Positions 13,346 through 27,706 of a DNA stretch of 64,000 bases are shown here, piece after piece. Each line of letters opens with the position of its first letter. The first letter of the stretch is position 1. Below the pieces are notes generated by a model. The model ran no database searches. It was not told the DNA's origin and saw only the letters and a program-made list of their open reading frames with translations. Both the position numbers and the translations under genes were made by a program. Where the stretch lies: contig VXBP01004058.1 of assembly GCA_013400115.1 (NCBI GenBank), positions 55,826 to 119,825 of the forward strand, written 5' to 3'. Source of the stretch: Rhinopomastus cyanomelas (taxonomy: Eukaryota > Chordata > Aves > Bucerotiformes > Rhinopomastidae).

Positions 13346-16300
13346 TCCATGATCAGTTACAATTCAATAAAAAATGGGAAGCACTGTGTAAACAAAGATT
13401 AATTTTCTTGGGAATGGTAGAGGAGTCCTATGTGGACTTCTAGAAACAAGTGATCATAACATATTTATCTATCATCATCTGACTCCCATGAAGCCATTTT
13501 ACAGATTCTTCCTTTGTGGTTATCAGGGCATCATACTAATATACACAGAGCTGTCCTGCAGCAGATGGAATCTGCACTTTCCTGATGTGGAAGGAGAACT
13601 CCCCAGAACAGACTGCCAGGGAACAAGTCCATCTCAAAGAATTCCATCAGAATTCCAAAAGGAAAACCCACTCAGACTCAATTTTACCTTCTGCACATGC
13701 AAGTAGAGATCTAAAACCTGGAGATGGCAACTGAGGAAAATGTAACCTGCTATCAAAGTAAAAAAATCCTGTTTCTTGCTGTCACGCAACATCTATTAGG
13801 TTTTGATAGAGATTTAATACTTCTTAACATAAACTGAAGGTTGAGCTCATGAGCATAAAAGATTTATGAAGCATCACAAAATTATCAAGCCTGAACTGAA
13901 CACCAAGATTCTTACAGTCTGAAGAGAAGTCATTGGAATACAACTTCAGGTCCTGCTGCATGCACTCTGGGAAGTCTATTATCCCACAGAATGTAGAAAG
14001 CTGGATGCTCCTCAGATCTCCAGGATTTAAATGCATCAACAGAATTCTCTGAGAAAGCTTTTACAGAGCTCTCTACATTGCAATTAGCTATTGCCCATGG
14101 TCTATCGGTTCTATAGGTGCCACGCACAAGCTGTTAAAAGAAAATAAAGTGAAAGTTGTTACTAAATTATCCTCATTTTTAGTCATGGTGCACCCAGTCC
14201 TTACTGGGTTGGTGGAGAACATTTAATGCTCATCAGCACCCAGCTTTACTTCCTGCACTCCCAACACCAGGTAAAGCTTGTAAAAATAATCTTAATGCAA
14301 AGTAAATATTGATGACACAGTTTTTATTCAGAAGAACTGAAAGGTTGGTGCTATACCTACAGACAGAAGATGTAAGACAGCATTATGATGGAAGTGAGGG
14401 ACAGGACATAGAATGTTCCTCCCACCTCTACTGATGTAACCTCAAACACAGAGGGGAATTTAGTGGCACTGTTCTGAAGAATCAAACACAAAACTATTTT
14501 CTCTCCCCATGCTACTTTGGCTGTTAAATGTAGCTGAATATTGAAAATGACCTGAACTGTCTTCTTCAGGTCACTGTGTCCAGGTTCCAATGTAAGACTA
14601 AAAAATATTTTGCAGGAAAATACAGGTGGGACCACCACTGCTGATTTCTACAGCAATTTATCTGGAAAAGTTTTTCACTAGAAAAATCAGGATCTGATGT
14701 TTGTGCCTTTTCCAAATACAAAACTAGTACTGATTTCAGTGGAGTAGAGCTAGGGATGGACCAAACTCAGAATTTAAAATTTCTGGAGGAAATTGGGAAG
14801 AAGAAAGCACCAGGCTAACTTCAGAAGAAGGACAGTGTAATCTCTGCTGAACAATCTCCCACAGCTTTTGGAGATGGGTCTGTACCAAGAACAGACATGC
14901 ATGAGGACAAACACACCAGTTAGCAGAAACACGTGTGGCAGAGGGAAGCTGCAGACCTGTTAATTGATGGCAGTGGAGTATTTCACTCAGAAAGGCTCAA
15001 GGTCTCTATTGTTCAAATAAAGTAGATGGCAACATAATGTGATGCTTCCTGATCTGCCTACCAGTGACATCAACAGTGACCCACAACAGCCAGGCAGATC
15101 CTTCATCAGTTCACACTTTAATTTTTCTCCTTCACACCCCAGACAGACTCAGGAGAGTCCCCAGACTGAGCGGTTCACACCTTGTTCCTGTGGAGTACAT
15201 CTCTGTATCAAGAAACATCCAAAGAGACTAAGGAGAGCAGTATCCCCAGATGATAGTGCAGTGGTTTCTGGGTGCACCTTCTGCTCTTTCAAACTGGCCA
15301 AGAACTACAAGCTGCAAAATTTGCCTGACAAATATTTTCCTTCCTACCTAGATGGAAGAGGGTTTTTGTAAAATTTCCCTTAAAATCCATAGTGAAACAC
15401 TTCTGTTTGCCCAATTTCAAATATGTATGACAAGAATTCTGAAGTGTCCACTTCACACCAATGCAGATATTGCCTTTAAGTCTTTGGGTATAAAAATAAT
15501 TTTGCTCTACCAGTACATGAAACATTTATTTAAGCATTTTGAAATAAACTCTGGCAGTAACAAAATTATGGCCTTTGCCTCACTTTGGTTCCAGAAATTC
15601 ATAAAGGTTTTCCTTCTGCAATATGGAAGAGCTGAAGTCCAGCTTCTTCAAAGCTGAGAGGCCTATAATATGCATAAGGACCAGAGGATCAACAGCAAAA
15701 TTTGACACTTTGTCTACACTGCCTTTACCAAGGAGCTGATTCAAAGCTGCCTCAAACTCTATTTCCAGCCTTATTGAAGGTCAAATCAGAGACCAAAAAA
15801 GCCCCTACAAACCAATCAACTAATCAACCAACCAACCAACCAATCAACCAGCTGCCCAAAGAACCGGCCGTGCCCAGGTACTACAAATACTTTCTTCAGT
15901 GAGTAGTCCCTGTGCAGGTAGCAGCATGTGCAGGGGTTGGTCCAAATCAATGTGACCACACAAGAAGTGACCCGAGCACACAACCCACTCTCCATTTCAG
16001 CTGTTGAGGGGCTGCCGCTTTGTCAGATGCCTTCTGAGACGTGTCACATAGTGCATTATGCAACGGAGATATTAAACATTCAAAGGTTCCTTGTCTAGCT
16101 TGGCCGTGTCTCTTCATTCATTTAGCAGCAACAATCTCCCAGGATTCTCTTAGAAAAGTAAATGGGTTAAACTGATGAGGTATTTTTAATGCGTGTTGAC
16201 AAAGGTCCAGAATGAGTGTACAGTTACATTAGTTAAACTGGGGACTAGTCTGCTCAGCCCCAGCAGAAATGTCTGCCTCTTCTATTATTTAAAGCTTCTG

Positions 16301-19300
16301 TTTTTTAAACATTCAATTATGTAGAAAGAAGTACACTGAATGGTAATTTGCTGGGAAACTGTATCTGCATTTTCTGCAAAATCACACTGGAGAAGTCACA
16401 GAAAACATGTTTATTCCATTTCCGCACTTCCTTTACACTCAGTATGCACACAACCTTTTTCCTTTGCTCTCACTGCTTTCCCTGCAAGGTGCCCTGTGTG
16501 CTTTTCCCCGTGTCCTCCCACCTAAAATCCAGCAGAGAGGGAAGAAGCAATGTGACACTGCTAAACCTGTTTTACTGCAAAATATGGCCCAACTGTTCAT
16601 ATGAAAACACAGAATTAATTCTGATCAGAAGGTCACTTCTGGACAGAAATTTCCTGGTGGAAGAATGCATCAGTCTTGTATTACAAATGCCCTGAACATA
16701 AACTGGTTTTACTCTTACTGCTTCAGATAAAATCTTTTCCCCATCCCAAGGGTTTGTATCATTTCACACTTACAGGAAAAAATCCCAACAGTTTTTAAAA
16801 TGGGATTCAGCTACAGCTGCTCTACCATAAATCTAGAAAATTAAAATGTGCAGTGAGACAGTTTGGCTAAACAACATCTTAATTTCCTTGCATAAACATT
16901 GACAGCAGCAGGGCTGGGGAACTTTTTCAGGGTACGTAAATAGGTAGAAAGAGGCAGCAAGAGCAAGAGAAATACAGAAATAAAGGAGGCTAAAGGGAAG
17001 GCTGCAGGACCACATGGGGAGTCAACAACATGAATTAACAGGCACATAAATTCTTTGGAGGCAGGCAGCATGGGAGGGAAGAAGAGAGGGAGCACACTCC
17101 CCTCAGCCAGATCAAGTGACGTCACTGGCTGACGATAATGAGAAAAACCAACTGGAGCCACTAAAGATAACAATGGAAAGGGGAAGAAAGTGAGGTGCAT
17201 GATCTGGCATCAGCTCTGTAACAGAGAGAGAAATTTTAATTTTACAGTCCAATAAAAAAGTCCTAGTGCTTTACCTTGCAGTCTTCCAGTCTTCCCAAAT
17301 CAATTCCTGCACTGTTTAAACAAAATTTTCTCTAACTCAAAGGATCATTCTGGAATCCTGGTTGGATTCTGACGGTAGATTTTCTCTAATACACATATAG
17401 GCACCATGGCAGCCAACAGAGGATAACAGGTATAAGTGCCTTTTTCAATAGACTGCAGATTCTAGCAGGCACATTCATGAACTTTCTGCAAAGAGCACAG
17501 TCAGGCTTAACACTAAAAGCCAAACAGACACACACACTGCATTCCTCTTGTACAACTCGCTAAACTGGCAACTGGCCACTCCTAATAAAAATACCTCATA
17601 CAGAAAAAAAGAAGAGAACCAAGAATCCTACAGGTCTTGCCTCTCAGTCAATTAATCACAGGCACATAATGAAAGTATTGTGGTTAATTAAAGGAAATAA
17701 CAATTCCTGATAGAAAACATGTTTTCTTCTGATACCAGCAACCAAATGGCAGCTAAATGATGAACTGTCAAAGAAACCAGGCACAAGCTTTCCTTCCTCC
17801 AGCTAATGTGGATATTAGGTTTTTGTTGGCAATCATATCCAGCACTCAAGGTAACTCGATTCAGGCAAGGAATAAACATAAAAATGAAGCAATCACAAGG
17901 TCTAGGACAGGAATGCAATGAGCTTTCCCAACAGTCAGTGCCACAGGTGCCAGCGCAACAGGAGTTAGGTGGTCTTCTGAGGAACCTCATCAGGGAGGTA
18001 TCACTCTTTCTACCTTTGTGAGATGCAAAGACAATCCAGGGAGGGAAATCTTTCAGCTTCATCCTCAAGTACTAAGCTCAGTCACACACAACTACTGCAA
18101 ATTGTACTCTGAGTGTACCTTGAAAAAGGAGATGGATTTTCCACTGTAAGAGCTGTTTAACAATCAGCACAGATCCAATCTTCTCTCTCTGCTGCCTGGC
18201 CACACACAAGCCATTAGGTTCATACAGAACAGTGTTATCCAGATGCGCAGCCAACATGTGCCAGGTGCTGCAGTGTCACTGTAGGTCTTTTGGGTTGCTT
18301 ATATCTACCATTACCTCACCACGCAATGGAAGGGAAAGGCACCACTCTGTGTGGAATCTTATTTACAGCAGCAACAGTCTTCATTGTACCCTTCTCACCA
18401 AACAGCAAGACTGAGACTATTTCACAGCTACCCAAACTGGAAGTCTCTGTGACTCAGAGCTTTCCAGGGACACTTCAAAGGGACAGTTTCTTAGATTAAT
18501 CAGTTTTATTTGAGCAATCTGCATGAAATTCTTTCCTGTCAGATCAAACACATTGGTTCTATCAACTAGTGCAGGTGTAATTTCAGGATTGTTCCTGCTG
18601 TTGGTTTCACATCTGGCATTTATATTCAAGTACTGCCATAACTGGTGCTCGTAGATGGAAGCTAAGAGGCCAGTTGTGTGTATTCCTTCTACACAATGTT
18701 TCACAAGCTTGGTGTGTCTCAAAGGGTGACTGCTGAAACACAGTCCACATGTCCGCATCACTTAATGAGTCTCTAACTTCCTCTCGTTATTCCATGAAAC
18801 TGTCTGCCAAGCTCAATGTTGAGCATGTAACTAGGAAGGCAACACGCACACTGATGATACATTCTGCTTTCCATGATGCACTACTCACACCACACGCTCC
18901 CACTGGCAAGGAACAACACTGGAACATCTGCATTAAATTATTAATTCCATGGCCCACACAGGAGGCACCTCTGACTGCCAGCACCAAAAAAACACAGCTC
19001 CACTGTGAACAACAAGGAAGACTAAACACACAATCTATGGTCAGTTTGGCCACATCGTTATTTCCCGATAGCATATGCTATTAGGAAAAATAAGATATGT
19101 AGGTTTACACCAACCACTTTCTGCTCCAAACTCCTGCAGCAGCAGAAGGAGGCATCCCAGAGTCACTTCCATGCTGGTCAAGGGCAGCAGGAAAAGGCCA
19201 AAGCCACACCTTGTGTATGAGCTCAGATTCACTTGACAGGTGAGTAGAAACTACTCTGAATGTGCTGAACTCTGTTACCAAAAATTCTGCAGTTCAGGTT

Positions 19301-22124
19301 GGCATGACAGCAACTATAATAGTAATAACAGTAATAAAGTTGAGACTAAAGAGAAAGGGGCTACTTTCAATCTTATGAACAATAGTAAATCATATAAATA
19401 TACCACGTAGGACACTCCCAGAGGCAATGTGACCCCCATCCCTGACAGTTCTCAGATTTTTTTTACTTTCCTGTTCTCCCAGGAAAGTCTCACTGAGATG
19501 CATCTGCAGCTCATGTTCTTTTTACCTTATAGAGAGAGCTCTTTCAGATTCATCTCAGATGCCTGATGTACTACCATCCAATCTGTAATACCAACTGAAA
19601 AATATCAGGATCTGACAGTCCTGTCAAAGCTCTATTCTGTGCTGAACATACTCCAAAACAGCCCATAAATTCTTAGGCTCCCATTTCTAAATTTGCAAAA
19701 TTACTTGCCTCAACCTCCAACACTGTCTGTTCTATCAGGTCTTTTGGTCACTGTTTGAGATAGGAGTCAGCACAGACTGTGGTTGTATAGTAAGAAAAGC
19801 CAAGAAACCACAAACACTTATGCTAGTTCAGAGACTGACTGCCTTCCAAACACCACAGGGAAAAACCCAGGGACCTCTGTAACTTAGAAAGGTTTGTCTG
19901 TGCTCTCAGATAAAATGTGCTTGGTTACAGGAAAGGTATCACTGTTTCAAGGCACTTCATGTGCCCTTGCCACAGTTTTGTCTTCATTTTTTCCCTTAGA
20001 AGGGGTCTGAGATGATCTGGTGAGATTTGCTTGCAGCTTGAGATCAGTCTGTCTATAAAGGCCCTATAGACTCTTTTGTACCTTTGGCCTTTGTTACAGT
20101 CTAATTCCTGACTTTCCCGGTGTCTCCACTGCTACCTGGCAGCAAACGGGAGCTGCAGAGAGTCAAACTGAGCTGCAGGCATTCCTAAAGAAAGGCTGTT
20201 TTAAAATAAAACAAAATAAAAGTCTCTCTCCTTTGAAAACAGAAGCACAAGGCCCCAAGCAAAAACATGCACACAATTAACTTGATTTGTGCATGGAAAT
20301 GTGGTGAGCACATGAAAATTCAGCGTACTTCTGTACAGCCTTGGGCTACAGACTTTATGGAAATCCACCCCAATATATTCAAGTCTATTTTTCCTTTGAA
20401 AAGCTCAAAATCTACCATCAACCACATTGCACAAATTGAAAAAATATGACTGTCCCACACTAGCTGAAAAAATGGATTATATACTTCTTAAAAACTCTAG
20501 CATTGTGGTGTTCATACACATTTTATTAATATAATGATAATTTCATTAGAAAATAGAGAAAAAAGCAACAGAAGAACCTCTTAAGTTGAAGTACAAAGTC
20601 ACGAAGCAAAAGCTAACCAATCCCAACAGGTTCTACTTCTCAGACTCAAGTGAGTATGAACAGTGATCCATATGCAGTGAGAATCACCACTCCTGGACTC
20701 AATTCAACCCAAAAGACTGATTAGTAGGTTGATTCTTTGAATGAACAAAGTAAACTTTCTGATGGAACAAGATCTCTAATAATGAGAAACAAAACTTGTG
20801 AATCAGGAGAGGCAGCAGAATGAACCAAGTGCTTCACAAATCCCACTGGCTGTAATCTTCATCCTTTTTACAAGAGCAATTGTTTGCTTGACAGAACCAA
20901 GATTCCCACAATAAGGCTGGAGCCTTAACGAATTCCTTAAGGAACTTGGCCCACTCCAGAACCAGCGTTGGACACCTTTGCTCTAGACAGTAACTTTGTT
21001 GGCTGCTGTGCTGCCTCATCAGTCTGATATTTATGTGGATAAAGAGGACCTGCCTTCAACATTTGAACAGAAAAGCACCAGAAGAAGTAGCAAAGACCTA
21101 GTTTTCAAAACTTAAAAGCACAGAAACCAAACCTGTACTTCAATGCAAACTGGATTAAAACACTGGCAGTGGGAAATGCTCTAAGGAATTTTTAGAAGTG
21201 AAATGCTCCTGCTGTTTGAAGCACTATTCTGGCTACCAACTAGAGCAAACAGTTTTAAAGTACATGTGCTGTACTGGGTCAATACTTACTCTGTCGTGCA
21301 TGGAACATGGAGCTCCCTCAGTGTTCTGGGTTCTGCATTCAGAACACACATATACGAAGCAGAGTTGCCCCATCATGGCTACAAACATGTTGAAGCTCTC
21401 AGAAAAAGGACAAAGCATTTGCTTCCTTTTTGCAAGCAACTGAGCTGGTCAGCGATGCTTCCACACCAGCTGCAGCTGTTCTGTCGGGTGCAAATGGAAG
21501 GAATAAGGTTTCCCTTATTGCTCAACAAAAGATGTCCTGTTGTGACTGTGTGTTTGGGGTCTGTGATACTCCTGCTGCCAAACACCTGCGCTTACTCAGA
21601 GACATGTGCAAAAGAATTCTGTTTAGTGATTCACATTTAGGAAGTCAGATACCAACCACAACTAGGTAACTGGTGAAAAGGGACCAAGAACTCTGCTTCT
21701 GCATTGCATTGCAGCCTTCCCCACACGCTGTACAGCAAGACTGACCCATGGGACAGCAAAAACAACACATGTGGCTCAATACTAGGACAAATCAACATCA
21801 GCAAGTATTCTGGAGGAATTCAGACACTTCATTAAATGTTGCTTCTCCTTCATATTTTTCCGTGTCATTTCTGATTTGCTTCCTCTTATTTGACGAGTGA
21901 GATATGCCACTTGGTTCCATCTGAAGTGGTTATTTATTTGTTTGATCATAATACGTAACCTATACCTATACATGTATTTTAAGAAGTAAGACTTCATCTG
22001 CCGTGCTCCATTTACATTGAAGTAACGTCTCAGCTGAGATATTACGAGAAGAATTTCCAAGAGCAGTATTGTGCCCTACACCTAGAAGAGCTGCCAGGTA
22101 TAATTAAGCACCAGTTTACTTCTG
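13346..22124. other. Intergenic, no gene recognised
   Basis: About 8.8 kb without CR1 or other recognised elements except the CCAA repeat at 15811-15851. Open frames are short (up to about 145 codons elsewhere nearby) and mostly overlap each other on both strands, as expected by chance. Confidence 0.55.
15811..15851 (+). repeat. (CCAA)n / CAAT-type simple repeat
   Basis: An imperfect run of ACCAATCAACTAATCAACCA and ACCAACCAACCAATCAACCA, about 40 bp. Confidence 0.85.
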
Positions 22125-22675
22125 ATCACAGAATCACAAATTTTTTGAGGCTGGAAAATACCCCTAAGATCATCAATGATGACCTAACATCACCACATTG
22201 GCTAGACCATGGCACTAAGTGCCACATCCAGGCTGTCCTTAAACACCTCCAGGGGTGGGAACTCCATCACTTTCCTGGACAGTCCATTCCAATATCTGAT
22301 TACCCTCTCCATGAGGTAAGCTGCCCTGGTGCAGCTTCAGGCCCTGCCCTCTCGTCCTGTCACTAGTTGCCTGGGAGAAGAACCCAACCCCCATCTGTCT
22401 ACAACTTCCCTTCAGGTAGTTACAAAGAGTTAAGGTCCCCACTGAGTCTTCTCCAGGCTAAACAACCCCAGCTCCTACTGCCTCTCCTCATCATACTTTC
22501 CGTCCAGTCCCTTCCCCAGCCTCATTGCTCCTCTAGACCTGCTCCAGACCCTCAATCTCTTTCTTGAAGTAAGGGGCCCAGAACTGCCCAGAGTACTCTA
22601 GGTGAGGCCTCACCAGTGCCCGGTACAGGGGGAGATTAACATCCCTAGTCCTGATACAAGCCATGATGCCAGAAG
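22125..22675 (-). mobile_element. Older CR1 LINE, 3' part, minus strand
   Basis: It begins with the inverted CR1 terminus ATCACAGAATCACAAA and continues through reverse-complemented ORF2 C-terminal sequence (about 22240-22680: caggctgtccttaaacacct, CTCTCGTCCTGTCACTAGTT, ctccaggctaaacaacccca). Many differences from the copies at 12.4 and 27.8 kb show an older, different subfamily. The frame is broken. Confidence 0.9.
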
Positions 22676-23854
22676 ATCTAAAGAAAAGATCTCAGCACTG
22701 CCTTCTCAAGGCCCTACATAATAAAATACTGTCTTTGGTTGCAGCAACAGAGATTAAGCACAAGTTAATCTGTATCTTAAGCTGGTTTTCCCTGTAAAAG
22801 GGTTAGAAATGCAGTTATGCTGCAAGTCATTGCGTCCTTCAGCTCTGGTATCTCCAGGTGAGCTCTCCCATGGCAGTGATGCCAAACGTGTCTTTCCTTC
22901 TGACACCTAGAATCCACAGCTGAGGTAGGAAAGCGGCCTTGGATCAGTGTTGCTGGTTGGAGGCCAAAGGCCTATCCTGGTTGCAAAGCAAATTTAACTA
23001 ACAGCCACTTAAACTGATACCACTGAGATCTGCTAAAAGGTACTCCAACTCACTTTTCCTCTTAAAGCATGTGCAATGAAAAAATAATGTGAATAAGGAA
23101 CATTTAGGTTAGGCCTGTAAGAATTCTCCTACAAAGGGACTGTCAGAGCCACCTCATCACTGCCATAAACCAAACCTGTATAAACAACCCTAATTTAAAT
23201 TTATGACTTACTGTTACCAATTCCATAAAGAATCTACAGTCACTCAAGTCAGTTATGTGGGAAGAAATGCCAGCGCGTCAGCAACACCCGCACGTCCACC
23301 TTGTGCTAATGCAGAACTTAACTCAACCTGTGTAACTAGAACTGGAGTCAGGACACACAACACCATACAAAACATCTGCTGCACTTCAGCTGTATTTTGG
23401 GAAACCAAATGACTCAGTTGTATTCCCTCCTGATTTCTTTAAAGTCTTGAAAGTTTCATTTGCAGAGTGTACTCATCCTTCCCACAGAACACACAGGTTG
23501 ATGGCCATCCTGACTCTACCTTGCAGTTTTATTTAGAAGGCACAGTCATCTACGTAGTAACTCATGCTTAACAAACCAGATATATGGCATCTGCTGCCCA
23601 GGTTGTACCACAGAACTTTTCATCTGTGGGCATCTATCTCTACTCTGTTGTAAGAATTGTTTAGCCTGAGATGTGTCTTGTCAAATGATTTTACGCTCCA
23701 CAAGAAACCAGTTCGGTGGGCCAACTAGAAAACGAAAGTAACATACAATAAAATGGTTTTAATCTGAGACACGTGAAGCAGAACATATATTGCACGGAGC
23801 ACTGATGGACAGAATGCAATTTAAGATACTTCTGTGCTCTGAGGAGCTGAGGTG

Positions 23855-23917
23855 ACAGGGGGATTGGACTAGATGATCTTTCGAGGTCCCTTCCAGTCCG
23901 TAATGATTCTATGATAA
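23855..23917 (+). mobile_element. CR1 LINE 3' terminus, about 60 bp
   Basis: GACAGGGGGATTGGACTAGA, then TGATCTTTCGAGGTCCCTTC, ending AATGATTCTATGAT. Only the extreme 3' end is kept. Confidence 0.88.
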
Positions 23918-24439
23918 TTTTGTCGAATTCATTATGTTTATTTCAGCAAATTTCAGTACAAGATGTCTGACGTGGTGCTGCACTTTTACTGACAAGTAGT
24001 AGAGTTTATACCACATTACTATAAAAAACAAACTCTGACTGGTTTTAGCAACTGTTTGTTGTGAGAAACCGCAGTGTTTCCACCCAATGAAATTAAAACT
24101 CCTTTTGTAACAGGTATAAAGTCGTTCCAAGTAATCAGAAATAAAATGTTATCAGTAATAATGAAGATATGTTTATACAGGTTAAAAAGCAAGCAGAAGT
24201 TAAATGGGTGTCAGTAAAATCTGTCGTTTTGTGGCAAACAGATAAGAGCTAAAGTCCAATGTGAGTAATACATCCTAGTGTTCAATGGTCACTTCTCACT
24301 ATTCCTTATCCGATGTGTAGTTATATAATTACATGTTTTTAAAATTATTCCATTATACTGTTTCGTATCAAAATACGATTTTCTGTCATTTGGGGTACTG
24401 CCTTCCATTTAGGAAATTCCTGAGCTCCCTTAGGAGCTG

Positions 24440-24582
24440 GAAGAACATTTTAGAGAAGATGTAGTATTTCTCCGGCGTTCATGCTGTTCCACAAGCATCT
24501 ACTGGTAACCACTGCTGAAGGCAGAATACTGAGCTAAATAGACCTTTTGTCTGGTCCAGCACAGCTTTTTTAATGTTTATTG
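24440..24582 (+). mobile_element. Ancient CR1-type LINE 3' end (different, older family)
   Basis: The block CTGAAGGCAGAATACTGAGC, then TAAATAGACCTTTTGTCTGG, then TCCAGCACAGC resembles the old CR1 3' termini shared by turtles, crocodilians and birds, with their 'ACTGGGCTAGATGGACCTTTGGTCT'-type core (given here in part, from memory). It lacks the GATTCTATG tail of the younger copies. The 5' limit is approximate. Confidence 0.6.
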
Positions 24583-25269
24583 CAATTTTCATGGATCTTA
24601 TGTAGGTAACAACCTGTCTACACCGATGATTTGGTGACTTTTCTTTTTTGGCTTGCACATGTCACAATGAATGTGTGTTTACTCTGCAACACTTCATGGC
24701 AAGATTTTACATTTACCATCACAATGCCATCAAAATGAATTAGGTCTTCGTGTAACAAAAATGATACTTGAGGGATTTAAATTTGTGATGTCTGAGATAT
24801 TCTAGAATTAAGTGTTAATCTAAGAAAAGGAAAACTCATGGTAATGCTTGTTCTCTTTCACAAGTCACTTGGCCCAATGAAGCCTTGAGAGTACAGACTT
24901 CCCAAATTAGGATTTAAGGAAGAAAACAGCAATATTCTCTTCCAAATAAAAGAGCTAATTCCTCTTTGTGTGTTTTTATTACCTTGTGCGCATGAATAGC
25001 TAGGATTAGCAAGAGAGATCTTGCTTACATAGTCAGGTTGTCAGTTGTACTAACCAGGAAGCAGATTGGGAACTTGCCTTCGAGCATAAATATATTCTTA
25101 ATATTAGGAAAGGTGTATAAATAAAAATTGTTTTCAAGTATTAAGAGAGTTAACCCTTGGGATGTTGTCTTGGTGTGGCCAAAGTACACTTCTTCTATAA
25201 ATGTTCTATAAACAGTCTTGGGTAGGTACAGAGAACATGAGGAATTACAGACTAAAGGAGTTCAGAGCT

Positions 25270-25476
25270 CTACATCAATATAAGAATGAACTTCTTTGCA
25301 GTGAGGGTACAGACCACTGGAATGGGTTGCCCAGTGGGGTTGTTGGAGTCTCCTTCTCTGGACATGTTTAAAACCTACCTGAATATGTTCCTGTACAACT
25401 TGGTCTAGGTGATCCTGCTCTGGCAGGGGGATTGGACTAGATGATCTTTCAAGGTCCCTTCCAATCCCTAATGTTT
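25270..25476 (+). mobile_element. CR1 LINE 3' end fragment, tail replaced by a GT run
   Basis: It carries the end of ORF2 (ATGAACTTCTTTGCAGTGAG, ACCACTGGAATGGGTTGCCC, TTCCTGTACAACTTGGTCTA with the stop) and a complete 3' UTR (GATCCTGCTCTGGCAGGGGG, CAAGGTCCCTTCCAATCCCT). Instead of ATTCTATG repeats it runs into a TG microsatellite. Confidence 0.9.
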
Positions 25477-25493
25477 TGTGTGTGTGTGTGTGA
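25477..25493 (+). repeat. (TG)n microsatellite
   Basis: About eight TG units directly follow the CR1 3' end at the place where its normal tail would be. Confidence 0.85.
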
Positions 25494-26469
25494 GACAGCT
25501 GTGGAATATTTATCTTGCCAAAAACATTACCATCTCCATGATCACAGGCAACTCCCAAGCAAGTTTCTCAGCTGCAGACTTTCACAGTGTACCTCTACCA
25601 CTTGCATCAGGCATTGAGAATTCTGTGTGTTCCAGAATTATACAAATTATACTACAACAGTACTGCTACCTATGTTACACACAGACAAATCACTGATACA
25701 ATTGAAGATGAGTAATTGCAGACTGAAGTTTTTTCACCAGGTTTTTGGTGCAACGTGCAAATATCTTCCTTTCGAACTGGCAGTCAGATAGAATTGTTTT
25801 CTAGCAGACTGGGTTTTGGGGGTTTTTTTCTTCTGAAGATCACACTTTAGGTAACTGCGTACATGCTTCGGGGCTTTCATTTGTGTAACAGACCCTCTAG
25901 CTGAACTGAAACAGTTTGCTGAATCGAGGTGTCACTTCCCATCCCGCGGCCATCATCTCGCAGAGTGCAGAAATAAAACCTCAGTGTCTCGCACTCAGGT
26001 GAAACAGCAGTGTCTGGACAGATTAAGGCTGATAAGAGCGACACGCAGCACTCATGCATACAGAGACGCTAAAGAGAGCCTGCTCAGGAAACCACATAAG
26101 CCTGATGTACCACAACATAATGCTGGCTAGAGCAAGATCCCTGCCCTAGCTAATGACATGAGTGTGCAGTCGCCTGACTCAGACTTTATAATGTCACCAA
26201 GATAAACCCCTGGTTAGTGGGAATCATATACACACATAGCGAGAATTCTGGTTCATGCTATTATGTTGCCCATCATATTACAAAAACAGGACATGGGCTG
26301 AAGTGCTGAACCTGCAGCAATGACATTCTGAGTAATTACAGCACAAGTCCAAGGGCTGAGAACCGCTAACTAGAGCTGTCACAGCGGTGCACTTGAGAGG
26401 ACACAGCCAGAGTATATACACAGCTTCCCAGCTTTGGGTAGGGGAAAAGATAAAAAGGAATGTTTGAAG

Positions 26470-27706
26470 ACAGATACCCTGGTGGGAGTCTGCTACAGAC
26501 AAACTGACCAGGATAAAGACACCAACTAGACATTCTTTCAGCAACTTAGAGATGTTTTGAGTTCACTAGCTCTTGTTCTTGTGGGGGACTTCAACTTACC
26601 AGAGGTCGGCTGGAAGTATAACACAGCAGAAAGGGGGTAGCCCAGGGGGGTTTCTGCAATGTGTGGATGACAATTTCCTGTTGCAGCTGGTAAGTTACAG
26701 CCTACCAGGGGTTGTACCCTGCAAGACCTATTGTTTACCCGCAGGGAAGGGCTGGTGGAAGATGTGGTGGTCAGAGGTCATGTAACCACAGTAAACATGA
26801 TATGATAGGAGGGTCATCAGCAAAACTTGGACTTCTGGAGGGCTGACTTTGGTCTATTCAGGACACTGGTTTGGAGAGTCGCAGGAAGGCTGGTCTCAAT
26901 TTCATAATGAAACTATCAAGTGCAGGCTGTCCCCATGTGCTGAAAAATGAGCCAATGGGGATGAAGACAAGCCTGGCTGAGCCAGGCAGCTTCTGCAAGA
27001 ACTCTGGAAGAAAAAAAAGGTATCAACTTTGGAAAGAAGGGTAGATGACTCAGGAAGCACTTAAGGATAATATAAGGTCATGTAGAAAGAGAATCAGAGC
27101 ACGGTTAGAACTTAACCTGGTCATTTCTGTTAAGGATAATTTAAAGTGCTTTTCTAAATACATTAATAACTGAAGGAGGGCCAGGGAAAATCTCCACTCC
27201 CTATCAGATGAAGGGGTGGAACATAATAAGGGCAGTGAAGGAGCAGACTGAGGTACTTAACACATTCTTTCCCTCAGACTGGAAATCCTCAGGGCAAATG
27301 GGCTTCTGAGTTGGTAGACAGGGGAGCACAATAACCCTCCTGTAGCCCAGGAGGAAGTAGTAGTGACTTGCTGTTTCAGATCCTAACAATCCCATCCCAT
27401 GGATGGGAAACATCCTAGGTGCTTAAGGAGCTTGCAAAAGCACTGAATAAGCTGTTCTCCACAATTTATCACCAATCTTGTATAAGCGGGGAGGTCCCAG
27501 ATGACTGGAGGTTGGCCAATGCGATGCCCACCCACAAGAAGGGCCGGAAGGAGGATCTAGGGAACCAATGGCCTGTCATCCTGACCTCAATGCTTGGCAA
27601 GGTTATGGAGCAGATCATCCTGACTGCCATCAAGTGGTAGGTACAAGGCAATCAGGGGATCAGGCACAGCCAATATGAGTTTAGGGAAGGAAGTTCCTAC
27701 TTGACC
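26470..27706 (+). mobile_element. CR1 LINE ORF2 fragment, plus strand, left part of a split element
   Basis: It reads, with stops and frameshifts, the C-terminal endonuclease (VGDFNLPEVGW-like from about 26578, then the block for 'DLLFTRREGLVEDVVVRGH' near 26730-26780), the linker, and the start of the reverse transcriptase (from about 27419: LAKALNKLFSTIYHQS, GEVPDDWRLANAMPTHKKGR, MEQIIL). It is cut at 27706 by a minus-strand CR1 and resumes at 29277. Confidence 0.85.

Larger units (their letters stand above)
22676..26469. other. Intergenic, small CR1 remnants only
   Basis: Holds the CR1 fragments at 23855, 24440 and 25270 listed separately, and otherwise nothing that I recognise. Confidence 0.55.

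Noticed and set aside
17117..17124. A perfect CRE palindrome TGACGTCA
   Set aside because: A single 8-bp match in 64 kb, with no CpG island or gene next to it, is expected by chance.
21203..21640. A 145-codon + strand open frame overlapping four other frames
   Set aside because: Frames are open on both strands over the same stretch with no codon signal or homology that I can see.
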